A stretch of DNA of 64,000 nucleotides from Jatrophihabitans cynanchi (GCF_027247405.1 NZ_CP097463.1:2232001-2296000); one strand, 5' to 3'. Counted from the stretch's first letter, positions 40,247 to 48,422 are shown. Notes: a model not told the origin generated them from the sequence alone. Made by a program: numbers and translations.

Positions 40247-41119
40247 TCACAGCCGCACGTCGAGGCTGGCGAATTCGTCCGGGTCGAGGATCAGGTCGAT
40301 CTCGGCGATGCGATCATCGGCAAGGGTCAGCCGGACGACGCCAATCGGTCCGCGGCTGCCGCGGACGAGGATGCCAGCAGCTCCGTTGACCAGGGCCGGG
40401 TGGCACAGCGTGGCGAAGCGGGGTCCCTGGCTGGCAGCCTGGCGCGCCACGGCGTCGGCGCCGATGAGTAGAGGCGCGACCGCCCGGCGGCCGCCGCGGT
40501 CGACGTCAAAGACGACGTGTGGATCGAGGATGTGCAGGAGTTTGTCGAAGTCTCCTGCTCTGGCGGCTGCCAGGAAGGCATCGACGACGTGGCGCTGCCT
40601 GGTCAGATCGGGATTCGGAACGGCTGGTGCGCCTTGTACCCGGCGTCGTGCGCGGCTGGCGAGTTGCCGAGCGGCTTCGGGCGTGCGATCGAGCATCGGC
40701 GCGATCTGGTCGAACGGTACGTCGAACATGTCGTGTAGGACGAACGCGAGTCGTTCAGCCGGGGTGAGTGTTTCAAGCACGACGAGCAGCGCGAGGCCGA
40801 CGGAGTCGGCGATGAGGGATTGTTGCTCGGGATCGTTCGCGTCCTCGCTCTGGACGACCAGTTCGGGCAGCCAGGTCCCCGGAAAGTCCTCACGCCGCGC
40901 GCGGCGGGCGCGCAGCATGTCCAGGCAGACCCGTCCGACGACGGTGGTCAGCCAGCCGGCCAGGTTGTCGATGGCGGCGCCGGAACGGTTCAGCCGCATC
41001 CATGCTTCCTGGACCGCGTCGTCGGCCTCGCTGACCGAGCCGAGCATTCGATAGGCGACTGCGCGCAGGCGCGCGCGGTCGTTCTCGAACTGCTCGGCCA
41101 GCCGCATCTCGTCGTCCAC
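40247..41119 (-). CDS. ECF41-type (SigJ-like) sigma factor
   Basis: A 290-residue sigma factor. Sigma region 2 (RAVAYRMLGSVSEADDAVQEAWMRL), the short WLPEL linker and region 4 (LTPAERLAFVLHDMFDVPFDQIAPML) are followed by a C-terminal SnoaL-like domain (DFDKLLHILDPHVVFDVD), the architecture of ECF41, in which the fused domain regulates activity instead of a separate anti-sigma. GTG 41119 has AAGGG about 9 bases upstream. It is divergent from an MFS transporter that may belong to its regulon. Confidence 0.92.
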   Translation of the reverse strand: MDDEMRLAEQFENDRARLRAVAYRMLGSVSEADDAVQEAWMRLNRSGAAIDNLAGWLTTVVGRVCLDMLRARRARREDFPGTWLPELVVQSEDANDPEQQSLIADSVGLALLVVLETLTPAERLAFVLHDMFDVPFDQIAPMLDRTPEAARQLASRARRRVQGAPAVPNPDLTRQRHVVDAFLAAARAGDFDKLLHILDPHVVFDVDRGGRRAVAPLLIGADAVARQAASQGPRFATLCHPALVNGAAGILVRGSRGPIGVVRLTLADDRIAEIDLILDPDEFASLDVRL

Positions 41120-41273
41120 GCTCGCGCCCTTCACCAAGTTGTCGGTCCTACCCGCATGACGAAACGGGTGCGCTCGATGTGACCGCCCCCGAACCTGATC
41201 ACATCCGGTCACGAGCGCACCGGTCGTCGACGACATCTCTGCAGGCACCACCCGTCGAGACCGGAGGTTTTCC

Positions 41274-42749
41274 ATGGCAGCACCCACCGCTGCACCGTCG
41301 TTCCTCGCAACGCGCCGCGGCAGACTCACCCTGGCGCTGTTGTGCGCGATCGCATTCCTCGACTTCATCGACGCGTCGATCGTGAATATTGCGCTGCCCC
41401 ACATTCGCACGGACCTGCACTTTTCAGTGCAGAACCTTCAGTGGGTGCTTTCCGGCTACCTGCTCACCTACGGCGGTTTCATGCTGCTCGGCGGACGAAC
41501 CGGTGACCTACTAGGCCGCCGCCGCGTCCTGATTGCCGGGACTGTCTTGTTCGCTGCCTCTTCCCTACTCGGTGGACTCGCGCAAAACGCCGGCACCTTG
41601 GTTGGCGCCCGCCTCGCGCAGGGCCTGGGAGCGGCGCTCATGCTGCCCGCCGCACTATCGTTTCTGACCACGCTGTTCCCGGAGGGCAAGGACCGGCACA
41701 CCGCGCTGGGCGTGTGGGGCGGCGTGGCCGGCCTGGCCTCCGCCGCCGGAGTGTTCCTCGGTGGCGTACTGACCGAGGGCCCGGGGTGGCGGTGGGTGCT
41801 CTTCGTCAATCCGCCGATCGCCGTACTCCTGCTCGTCGCCGTTGCTGTACTACTGCCCGGTGCGCGGCGCAGTGCACCGCTGGCCAACTTCGACTTGACC
41901 GGCACCGTGCTAGGGACCGGCGGCATGCTGCTGCTGGTCTACGCGCTGGTGAAGGCGCCTGATCAGCAGTGGGGTTCGGCCAAGACGATCGGCGAACTCG
42001 CCGGCGCGGCGGTGCTCCTGGGCGCGTTCCTGCTCGCCGAGGCGCGCAGCGGCAATCCGCTCGTCCCGCTGTCGATCTTCCGCGTGCGCGGGCTGGCCGC
42101 CGCGAACGTGACGCAGCTGATCGCGCTCGCAGGGTTCTTGTCGATGTTCTTCTTTCTCACCCTCTACATGGAGTCCGTGCTGGACTACTCGCCGCTGCGG
42201 ACCGGGGCCGCCTACCTGCCGCTGTGCGTGGGAGTCGGCTTCTCGGCGGGCATCTGCTCTCAGCTACTGGCCCGGATCGGCACTCGCCCGATCATCACCG
42301 CCGGCGCCGTCATCGCCGCCGGCGGCCTGTACTACCTGTCTCGGGTGCCCGTCGACGGCTCTTACATGACGGACTTGTTCCCAGGGCTGATGATCGTCTC
42401 CTTCGGGTTGGGCGGCGTCTTCGTAGCGGTCACCACCGCCGCGAACGCCGGCGTACCCGCCGACCAGGCCGGGCTTGCCGCCGCGCTGCTCAACGCCTCG
42501 CAACAGGTCGGCGGCGCGCTCGGCCTGGCGATCCTGTCGGCGATCGCGACCGCCCGCACCAATCACCTGCTGATCAAGCACGCCAGCGCCGCCCACGCGC
42601 TGACCTCCGGATTCCACCGAGCCCTGCTAACCGGCGCCGCCTTCGTCCTCGCCACCGCGGTCATCGCCCTGCGCACCACGAACAGCCGCGGCGAGCAACT
42701 CGAACCGCAGGTCACAAGTCCGGTGCTCGAGCCAGCTACGACGCCGTAG
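41274..42749 (+). CDS. DHA2-family MFS multidrug efflux transporter
   Basis: A 491-residue protein with about 14 membrane segments (EmrB/QacA type). FIDASIVNIALPHIRTDL (motif D1), GGRTGDLLGRRRVL (motif A) and GLGAALMLPAALSFL are clear. It exports drugs using proton motive force. ATG 41274 has GGAGG upstream. It is the last intact core gene before the island boundary. Confidence 0.92.
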   Translation: MAAPTAAPSFLATRRGRLTLALLCAIAFLDFIDASIVNIALPHIRTDLHFSVQNLQWVLSGYLLTYGGFMLLGGRTGDLLGRRRVLIAGTVLFAASSLLGGLAQNAGTLVGARLAQGLGAALMLPAALSFLTTLFPEGKDRHTALGVWGGVAGLASAAGVFLGGVLTEGPGWRWVLFVNPPIAVLLLVAVAVLLPGARRSAPLANFDLTGTVLGTGGMLLLVYALVKAPDQQWGSAKTIGELAGAAVLLGAFLLAEARSGNPLVPLSIFRVRGLAAANVTQLIALAGFLSMFFFLTLYMESVLDYSPLRTGAAYLPLCVGVGFSAGICSQLLARIGTRPIITAGAVIAAGGLYYLSRVPVDGSYMTDLFPGLMIVSFGLGGVFVAVTTAANAGVPADQAGLAAALLNASQQVGGALGLAILSAIATARTNHLLIKHASAAHALTSGFHRALLTGAAFVLATAVIALRTTNSRGEQLEPQVTSPVLEPATTP

Positions 42750-42812
42750 CCCTCAGGCACGTCAGCTTCGACCTACCTACTCACCTCAGTCAGGTCGATC
42801 GAAGCAGAGATC

Positions 42813-42896
42813 ATGCGCATCACCGTCATCGGCGCCAACGGACCACCGGACGCCTGCTCACCGAGCAGGCGCTGGCAGCTCGGCACCGTCCACCCC
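42813..42896 (+). pseudogene. Truncated, frameshifted NmrA-like NAD(P)-binding gene remnant
   Basis: MRITVIGAN starts a Rossmann motif; skipping one base at about 42840 gives TTGRLLTEQALAARH in the next frame, restoring the G-A-N-G-x-T-G-R-L-L pattern of NmrA-like proteins. The homology stops abruptly at the tRNA-derived repeat at 42897. So an NAD(P)-binding gene was cut after about 28 codons and also carries a one-base deletion. Confidence 0.7.
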
Positions 42897-43053
42897 TCGA
42901 ACCCACGGTGGCCATTAGCCACACACGCTTTCGAGTCTGAGTGGCGGGGACCGCGCGGGATCGTAGGCCGGCGTTTCCGCCGGGGCGGCTGCTTCGCGGC
43001 CCTGCGCGATACCTCACGACATCGGGTGAAACTGAAACTGAAACTGGTACGAC
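42897..43053. repeat. Island repeat copy A (tRNA-Ser-derived left part)
   Basis: The segment begins TCGAACCCACGGTGG and contains CACACACGCTTTCGAG, i.e. the minus-strand T-arm and anticodon-loop bases of a tRNA-Ser(CGA) 3' half. It runs on through a GC-rich part to tandem AAACTG steps at about 43028-43045. It aligns over its whole length with copy B at 44865-45021. The acceptor-end bases are degenerate here. It abuts the NmrA remnant on the left and the mazEF-1 region on the right. Confidence 0.75.
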
Positions 43054-43114
43054 GGACCGCATGGTGGCGGCCGGCCATCGGAGGTCCGCGAGGTCTGTTC
43101 GCAGCCGATTGACG

Positions 43115-43453
43115 CTAGAGGTCGAAGATCAGCGCCAGCGTCTCGCGCAGCTGCCGCAGGCTCACCACGCCGACGTTGCCGAGGCGGGCACCAACCCGTC
43201 CGGTAGCGATCGCGCGCACATGCTGGCACTGCGCGGCCGAGCGCAGCGCCAGGCCGCTACCCGCGGCGGGCTCGATGACGACCTCGCTCGCGCTGGACCG
43301 GATCGTGCGTGTCAACGGGACCACCTGGACGACGTTCGGGCCGCCACGCAGGATCCGGTCCGCCGTCACCACCACGGCCGGGCGTACCAGGCCGACCTCG
43401 GAACCCTCGGGAAACCCGAGGTCCAGCTCGACGACGTCACCCCCCGTCAGCAC
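43115..43453 (-). CDS. MazF-family endoribonuclease toxin (copy 1)
   Basis: A 112-residue PemK/MazF-fold toxin: GDVVELDLG, RPAVVVTADR, VVQVVPLTRTIRS and QCQHVRAIATGRVG (the conserved RAI segment) are present. MazF toxins cut mRNA at short motifs. The GTG at 43453 aligns with the ATG of copy 2 and overlaps the antitoxin by 17 bases. By eye it is about 90% identical to copy 2 (11 differences in 112). Confidence 0.88.
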   Translation of the reverse strand: MLTGGDVVELDLGFPEGSEVGLVRPAVVVTADRILRGGPNVVQVVPLTRTIRSSASEVVIEPAAGSGLALRSAAQCQHVRAIATGRVGARLGNVGVVSLRQLRETLALIFDL

Positions 43454-43634
43454 CAAGCCAAGCCGTCTCGTCGGTGGTCAACGGCGCCGCGAGGTCACGG
43501 CCGATCTGCTCCTGCTCGAGTAGCCGTACCGCTCGCGATGCAGCCTGGGCGACGGTGATGTGACGCTCGCGCGCCAGTCGGTTCAGGTGATCCCGGGTCG
43601 ACCGGTCGACCCGGATCGTCGTCGTCTCGGCCAT
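43437..43634 (-). CDS. MazE-like ribbon-helix-helix antitoxin (copy 1)
   Basis: A 65-residue antitoxin. TTIRVDRSTRDHLNRLARERH is an RHH DNA-binding N-terminus, and the acidic tail (PLTTDETAW) would wrap the toxin. It differs from copy 2 at three residues. A perfect 8-bp inverted repeat just upstream is the likely autoregulatory operator. Confidence 0.85.
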   Translation of the reverse strand: MAETTTIRVDRSTRDHLNRLARERHITVAQAASRAVRLLEQEQIGRDLAAPLTTDETAWLGADGG

Positions 43635-43650
43635 GGCATCAACGGTAGGC

Positions 43651-43674
43651 GATGTAGACGAATCCATCTACATC
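43651..43674. promoter_or_regulatory. mazEF-1 operator
   Basis: GATGTAGA and TCTACATC are perfect 8-bp inverted repeats flanking CGAATCCA, 17 bases upstream of the antitoxin start. The same core occurs upstream of copy 2. Confidence 0.7.
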
Positions 43675-43853
43675 GCTACCGTCCGCGTCGTCATCACGCA
43701 CGGGCAGGATGCCGGGGCGGTGCAGGGGGCGACACGCCAGAGGGAGGCGAGAGCGCGATGTACAAGGACGAACCCCCCGCCATCACGAGATCTCGGCCTC
43801 CCAGTTCGCTCATGAGCGCGCCGGTCTCGACCAGCTCCGAGAGCTCCTCCCCG

Positions 43854-44381
43854 TCATCCGCCAGTGCGACGGGAAGCCTCCGACGCGGCCTGCGACAGGC
43901 GGGCAACCTCGAGCCTGAGGAGCAGTTGCATCGACGCAATCGGCGGGGGCACAAACCCGGAGCGGAGGTAGAAGTTGCGTGCGGCGTCGTCGATCGCGTC
44001 GACCAACATCGCCCGGGCCCCGATGACCTCTAAGGACGCGGTGGCAGACCTTATCGCTTCACGAAGCAGGTCGGGCCCCCAGCCCTGGCCCTGATAGGCG
44101 CGATCAATGGCAAAGCGTCCCATGCGGATCACGGGCACGGGGTCAGCCGCCCGTCGCGCGATCTCGGCTGGGGCGTCTTGCCGACTGACCGATCCAGCCG
44201 ACAAGCAGTAATAGCCGGCAATCACATCATCGTCCAGCAACAAGTGCGTCACTGCGGCGCGCGAGTCCATACTCTGGCGGGCTTGAGTGGTCAGCCAGCG
44301 GTTGAGGCTGTCATGACCACAGTCGAACGCCTTGCGTTGCTCTCCCGACGGGTTGACCTCGTCATAGCGACGCAGCCGCAT
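43854..44381 (-). CDS. GNAT-family acetyltransferase toxin (TacT/AtaT-like)
   Basis: A 175-residue GNAT enzyme. FDCGHDSLNRWLTTQARQS at the start, VIAGYYCLSAGSV in the middle, the acetyl-CoA motif AYQGQGWGPDLLREAI and FYLRSGFVPP at the end are the signature of tRNA-acetylating toxins. It follows a DUF1778 antitoxin by 11 bases, the standard TacAT order. It would acetylate charged tRNA and block translation. Confidence 0.9.
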   Translation of the reverse strand: MRLRRYDEVNPSGEQRKAFDCGHDSLNRWLTTQARQSMDSRAAVTHLLLDDDVIAGYYCLSAGSVSRQDAPAEIARRAADPVPVIRMGRFAIDRAYQGQGWGPDLLREAIRSATASLEVIGARAMLVDAIDDAARNFYLRSGFVPPPIASMQLLLRLEVARLSQAASEASRRTGG

Positions 44382-44392
44382 ACCGCGAGCAG

Positions 44393-44665
44393 TCAGCGTT
44401 CGATCCGCGAGGGCCGCGAGAACAGCGACACCAAGGCCGGGTCAGGCTCGGCAGGCTCATCAAGGATGGCCACGAACCTGTTCCACGTCTCGACGTCGAG
44501 GTCGAAGTGACGCTGGTCAGCGAGCACGTCGTGAGCGCGCTCCACAGCCGAGCTGGTCAGGAACTCACTCACTGACTGCCCCAACGCCGCCGCCGCCTGC
44601 CGCAGGAGCGCATCGTCGTCGGCGTTGAGCCGCAGGTTCAAACGCGCACTCTTCGTGGCAGGCAT
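44393..44665 (-). CDS. DUF1778 (TacA-like) antitoxin
   Basis: A 90-residue RHH antitoxin. KSARLNLRLNADDDALLRQAAAALGQSVSEFL is the DNA-binding region and VETWNRFVAILDEPAEP the C-terminal toxin-binding part. Start at ATG 44665. Operon with the GNAT toxin. An upstream palindrome (44705-44723) is a candidate operator. Confidence 0.9.
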   Translation of the reverse strand: MPATKSARLNLRLNADDDALLRQAAAALGQSVSEFLTSSAVERAHDVLADQRHFDLDVETWNRFVAILDEPAEPDPALVSLFSRPSRIER

Positions 44666-44704
44666 GACAACTCCTTGAACGAACGGCCGCACCCTGGCAG
44701 TCGT

Positions 44705-44723
44705 GTACAGACACTGTATGTAC
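44705..44723. promoter_or_regulatory. Candidate operator of the GNAT/DUF1778 pair
   Basis: GTACA (44705-44709) and TGTAC (44719-44723) form an inverted repeat centred about 50 bases upstream of the antitoxin start, in the region expected for its promoter. Confidence 0.5.
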
Positions 44724-44820
44724 GCCTATCTTGGATGTCAAGCGTTCCTGGCGCGTGGTAGCCGGCTGCACGCTCGACCAACCCGACTCGACGACTTCTG
44801 TGGTCGAGCGGAGGAAGGCA

Positions 44821-44845
44821 GAAACCCTTATGCGATAAGGGTTTC
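44821..44845 (-). terminator. Perfect 11-bp hairpin after the tRNA-Ser remnant
   Basis: GAAACCCTTAT and ATAAGGGTTTC flank GCG. It lies 4 bases beyond the 3' end of the tRNA-Ser fragment on the minus strand, as a tRNA terminator would. Confidence 0.7.
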
Positions 44846-44849
44846 AGGG

Positions 44850-44904
44850 CGGTGGCGGTGGGATTCGAACCCACGGTGGTGTTACCCACACACGCTTTCG
44901 AGTT
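44850..44904 (-). pseudogene. 3' fragment of tRNA-Ser(CGA), candidate attachment site
   Basis: On the minus strand, CTCGAAA (anticodon loop, CGA), a variable arm, the intact T-arm GTGGG-TTCGAAT-CCCAC and the acceptor arm CGCCACC followed by G are present. The 5' half is missing: upstream bases cannot form the acceptor or anticodon stems. A 3' tRNA half is what an integrating element carries or leaves as an att site. Confidence 0.7.
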
Positions 44905-45021
44905 CTGAGTGGCGGGTGTCGCGCGGCATCGTGGGCCAGCGTTTACGGGGGCTCGGCTACTGGGCGAGCCGCGGCGGCACCCCGCGATGCCGAGCGAACT
45001 GAGACTGAAACTGAGACGACG
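44865..45021. repeat. Island repeat copy B
   Basis: It aligns with copy A from TCGAACCCACGGTGG through CACACACGCTTTCGAG and CTGAGTGGCGGG to the GAACTGAGACTGAAACTGAG tail. By eye the copies share most positions, with a few indels. This copy retains the complete tRNA 3' end. It separates the GNAT/DUF1778 module from the TIR-like gene. Confidence 0.75.
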
Positions 45022-45097
45022 CGCGCCGAATGTGCGTGGCCATTTTTGCCGCGCTAGTCGCTGGAAGTACCAGCTGGACGAGTTCAGTCGTGCATCG

Positions 45098-45931
45098 CTA
45101 CGGCGCCGACGCCAGGCTCATCAGCCGCTCGGTCAGCCGCTGCTTGAGGCCGTCTCGACCCTCGCCGTTGTTCAGGTACGTCAACGTCCGAATGGCGCGT
45201 AGGTCGAAGGGAACGTCGTCCATGGACTGCGTGATCTGGATGACCTCCCGACCGAGGCTGTGCGCGATGCCCGTCTCGTAGAAGACGTTCGGGTTCTTGC
45301 CGCTGAGGTCGGCGATTACGATGCGTGAACGCCAGATCAGGTTGATCACGTCATCCATGATGTGGGCGTTCACCCATATGTCGTCCGCGCGGAAGCACCG
45401 CATACGCGCTGCGGCGACCGCCTCCTGAAGCGAGGTGTACACGGTGGCAAAATCAGTGGCGAATGGCATCATCACCGCGACGAGGTCAGGCTCTGTTGGA
45501 AGTTCCGTCGGTAGCCGGAAGACCTTCGGCCCTAGCGTGGGCCCGAGTATCGATTCGTGGACGACCGCATAAAGGTCGACGTCTTTGACGGCCCAGTGGG
45601 TGCGATTGAACTCCCATCTGTCGATTTGAAGCGCTTGAGCCAAGTCCTCGATTCGAGATGTGTCGATCTCCGGGAGCCCAGGAGTGGGAACGAACCGAAA
45701 GCGGTAGAGACCTCCGGTCAGCGTCAGATCTTCTACATGTCCCACGCGCGCCACCTGGCGCGAGCCGCCGTCCTGTACCTCTGGCATCAGTAACGTCGGC
45801 AAGTTGCGAAGGCGCGCAGGATCGACCGCGCCGGACGGCGCGATGTACTGGAGTATCGCGTTGTCGGTGTACTCGACGACGCGGTCCGGCGACGCCTGGC
45901 CACTGGTGAAGCCGACAATCAAGTTGTACAT
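45098..45931 (-). CDS. TIR-like / nucleoside deoxyribosyltransferase-like putative defence protein
   Basis: A 277-residue cytoplasmic protein. The C-terminal half (about 148-256) has DLVAVMMPFATDFATVY, CFRADDIWVNAHIMDDVI and IVIADLSGKNPNVFYETGIAH, with Glu219 as a candidate catalytic residue; this Rossmann-like fold is shared by TIR-like and nucleoside 2-deoxyribosyltransferase-like proteins often found in defence loci. The N-terminal half (about 1-135; FRFVPTPGLPEI, WEFNRTHWAVKDVDLY) is a separate domain I do not recognise, perhaps a sensor. Function is inferred from fold and island context only. Confidence 0.65.
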   Translation of the reverse strand: MYNLIVGFTSGQASPDRVVEYTDNAILQYIAPSGAVDPARLRNLPTLLMPEVQDGGSRQVARVGHVEDLTLTGGLYRFRFVPTPGLPEIDTSRIEDLAQALQIDRWEFNRTHWAVKDVDLYAVVHESILGPTLGPKVFRLPTELPTEPDLVAVMMPFATDFATVYTSLQEAVAAARMRCFRADDIWVNAHIMDDVINLIWRSRIVIADLSGKNPNVFYETGIAHSLGREVIQITQSMDDVPFDLRAIRTLTYLNNGEGRDGLKQRLTERLMSLASAP

Positions 45932-46162
45932 GGGCTTGAACCTCCCATGATCATGAGACTCCGCGAACCTACATCAAGAGTTCGGCCGTAGCACTGAACT
46001 GCGCACTTCCTGTCGGGCCGACGGCCGGCTCAGCGAGTTCGGTCCCCAGCGCCGCGCCGTGACCGTCGCAGCAGCCGAACTCACCGTCTATCGTCGTCGG
46101 CAACATCGGCTATCGGCGCCGACCCCTGAGCATCCGTGTGATCGATATGCGCGGAGGAAAAA
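45932..46162. other. Intergenic region without recognised features
   Basis: No supported gene or RNA was found. It should hold the promoter of the minus-strand TIR-like gene and possibly that of the small plus-strand ORF at 46163. Base composition is somewhat lower in GC than the core region. Confidence 0.5.
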
Positions 46163-46303
46163 GTGTCTGGGCACCTCGATCACATCGCGGGCGCGGATCA
46201 GATCGCTTCGCTCCACCGTGACCCGGCCTCGTCTGTGACAGAAGAGGGGTCAGCAGCGTGGAGCACGCGCGTTCAGTGGCTTCTACCTCTCCTCGTCGGT
46301 TAG
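46163..46303 (+). CDS. Possible 46-aa small protein
   Basis: A GTG-initiated ORF (VSGHLDHIAGADQIASLHRD...) follows a strong GGAGG Shine-Dalgarno with 5-base spacing, in an otherwise empty stretch between two minus-strand genes. The C-terminus is short and hydrophobic (WLLPLLVG). The ribosome-binding site is the main support; no homology is recognised. Confidence 0.3.
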   Translation: MSGHLDHIAGADQIASLHRDPASSVTEEGSAAWSTRVQWLLPLLVG

Positions 46304-46399
46304 CGTCGCTCGATCGCCTACCGGCTGGTTGCAGCCCGTTTGAGTCGCCGGTGTCCGGAGCCTGACAGATTGGCCTTGGGGCAGCGGCGTGATCAACGA

Positions 46400-47146
46400 T
46401 CAGCCACCTTCAGCAGGCGTCGGGATGTCTGCCCTCCGGTACACCACGAGCACCGCCTCACACCACGACCCCGGCGGTAGTTGCCCGCCCTTGATGACCA
46501 ACTGGCGTCGAGCGCCGAAGACGACGAGACCGATTCGATGCAAGCCATCGAGCCCATCTTGAAGTGAGCGTTTTGCCTGACGTACGGCTGTCATGCCTTG
46601 GTCGATGACGTCATCGCTAATCTCACCCCAGTCTCGCGCCAGGTCGAGGAAGGTGTCGGCTTGGTCGATCTCCTCATCCGAGCCGTCCTCCGGTGATCGG
46701 AGCCGGTAGGCCTGTGAGTTGGCCACGACGTCCCAGATCGCGGCACCGTTGGCAAGAGGCGCCAATTCGATGGCGCCCCCGTCGGACGGATCGACGATCC
46801 GAATCGGTTCAGGCTCGGATGCCCCGAACTTGTCTGCAGCCCATCGCTCGTGTTCCGCCTTGATCGCGCGCAGCCGTTCGGCGGTGTACTCCTGCGGCTG
46901 GTCGTCGACGCGTTTGTGGTCAACTTTGCAGAGCAGGATGAGATTGTCGTAGCTATCGGTCATGTCAGCGGCGAGCACGCCCCCGCGCGGGCCAATGGTG
47001 GATCGGGCGGCGATGTGGGCTTCGTCACCGACGATCGATTCGCGGTCGGTAGTTGTGCTGTCCGCAATGAGGATGCGCTTGCAGATGGCGCACGAGTTAT
47101 GCGCGCGAGCCCAGAGCACCTTGCGGTCGTGATCGCTGATCGCCAC
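46400..47146 (-). CDS. HNH endonuclease domain protein
   Basis: A 248-residue protein. The N-terminal HNH module has CAIC (Cys19, Cys22), GDEAHI (His44), YDNLILLC (Asn68, Cys73) and DHKRVD (His77). The rest (about 100-248) is an unrecognised domain with IWDVVANSQAYRL and an acidic helix. Such HNH fusions are frequent in anti-phage islands. Start ATG 47146. It lies between the TIR-like gene and a membrane protein, all minus strand, but gaps of about 160-470 bases argue against one operon. Confidence 0.8.
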   Translation of the reverse strand: MAISDHDRKVLWARAHNSCAICKRILIADSTTTDRESIVGDEAHIAARSTIGPRGGVLAADMTDSYDNLILLCKVDHKRVDDQPQEYTAERLRAIKAEHERWAADKFGASEPEPIRIVDPSDGGAIELAPLANGAAIWDVVANSQAYRLRSPEDGSDEEIDQADTFLDLARDWGEISDDVIDQGMTAVRQAKRSLQDGLDGLHRIGLVVFGARRQLVIKGGQLPPGSWCEAVLVVYRRADIPTPAEGG

Positions 47147-47303
47147 TCGACAATTGTCCTCGACCGTGCTGACAGGCCCATAATCGATGCTCGACGCGTT
47201 GGCCCCCGAATGCGGTTACGCGTTGCGAGGCACAGACCGTTCGCTGTCGCCTGACTCGCGCCGCTAGTGCGTACTGCGACGCCCCGGAAGTGTGACCGGC
47301 GAT

Positions 47304-48206
47304 CTACGCGCCATACAGACGGCGGGCGAACGCCAGGGCCGCGCCCGCGTCATACCAACCCTTGTTGCGAAGGTGGTTCTCCCAATCCATCTCGTCGAGC
47401 CGTGAAATGGCGATCTGGTAACCGAGGTCTTCCGGTGGCAGCACATGGGTTTCGGTGAAGTACCAGCCATCGCGTCGCTCGATGATCCGCCGCAGGGTCC
47501 CGCGATACCCCATCAGCTCTTGTGCGCGGAGCCGAGTGACGTCCACAAGCATCCCCGCGAGCTGTTCAACCGATTCGGTCGGGTCGTTGAGACCGACCCC
47601 AAGGTCGCCGCCGGCGTTGCGCACGGCTTGGACCAACTGCTGGAAGAACTCCGCGGTCGGGGTGCCGGCGCTCCAGGGGTGCATCGAGATGATCGTGCCG
47701 TCGTCTTGTTCCAGCTGAACAGTCACATCGTAGTCGCGGGTACCGAGTACGAACCGGTAGTGCAGATCCGTCTCCCACACCGGGACACGCACACCCGCGG
47801 GGGTAAGGACGTCGACGTCGGTAGCGTGCCGCAAGGCGATGAACAGCGATTCACGTGTCGGCGCGGTCACCAGCCTTCGGTACAAATCGAGCTCGTCCTC
47901 ATGTTCGGCTTGCTGGCGTGCCAAGAGGGTCTGTCGGATCTGTTCCAGTGACTGCTGAGTGCGTTCCGCTGTATCCATCGCCGCCTGTGATGTAGCACGA
48001 GCTTCGTCAACTCCGCGCTCTATACGAGCAAATCCGGAACGCAGGCGGGTCAATGCGAACTCGCCCGGGATCAGCAGCAGTATCACGACACCAACGTTGT
48101 CCAGGGTTGCCGACAACCACGGCGCAGAAGAGCTGACAAGCCAGGAACAAAGCAGCATCGCGCCGCCCAGGGCTAGCACCCCGACAACGAACGCGCGACG
48201 GCTCAC
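47304..48206 (-). CDS. Hypothetical membrane protein with coiled coil and cytoplasmic domain
   Basis: A 300-residue protein with two N-terminal transmembrane helices (about 5-22 and 32-52), a coiled-coil stretch (SQAAMDTAERTQQSLEQIRQ, about 72-91) and a large soluble domain containing VWETDLHYRFVLGTRDYDV and a C-terminal NHLRNKGWYDAGAALAFARRLYGA. No family recognised. Start GTG 48206. In the island context a membrane-associated defence role is possible but unproven. Confidence 0.65.
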   Translation of the reverse strand: MSRRAFVVGVLALGGAMLLCSWLVSSSAPWLSATLDNVGVVILLLIPGEFALTRLRSGFARIERGVDEARATSQAAMDTAERTQQSLEQIRQTLLARQQAEHEDELDLYRRLVTAPTRESLFIALRHATDVDVLTPAGVRVPVWETDLHYRFVLGTRDYDVTVQLEQDDGTIISMHPWSAGTPTAEFFQQLVQAVRNAGGDLGVGLNDPTESVEQLAGMLVDVTRLRAQELMGYRGTLRRIIERRDGWYFTETHVLPPEDLGYQIAISRLDEMDWENHLRNKGWYDAGAALAFARRLYGA

Positions 48207-48422
48207 CCGCTCATTCTCCCGTCCGCATTGGACAGGCAATGACGCGCGGTTTGACGTGCGGGTCGGGTGAGGGTTACCTCGACGGCTCGACGCCATCGAA
48301 CGGATTCCGTGGTCTCCCGGAAGCAACGCGGGCGAGTTGGGTACTAGGCAAAGGCTCGTGCTCGGGCGTCACCATCCGTGCGTCGTGGTTGGCACCGCAC
48401 AACAGAGGATCTCGCGGCAACT

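Noticed and set aside
43694-43954. 86-aa minus-strand frame between mazEF-1 and the GNAT gene
   Set aside because: Its N-terminal part overlaps the end of the GNAT gene in another frame and the composition is poor. A short stretch (LADDGEELSELVETGALMSE) could be a remnant antitoxin tail, but the evidence is too thin.
44850-44990. Complete tRNA-Ser gene
   Set aside because: The 3' half is clear, but the upstream bases cannot form the acceptor, D or anticodon stems, so it is only a fragment.
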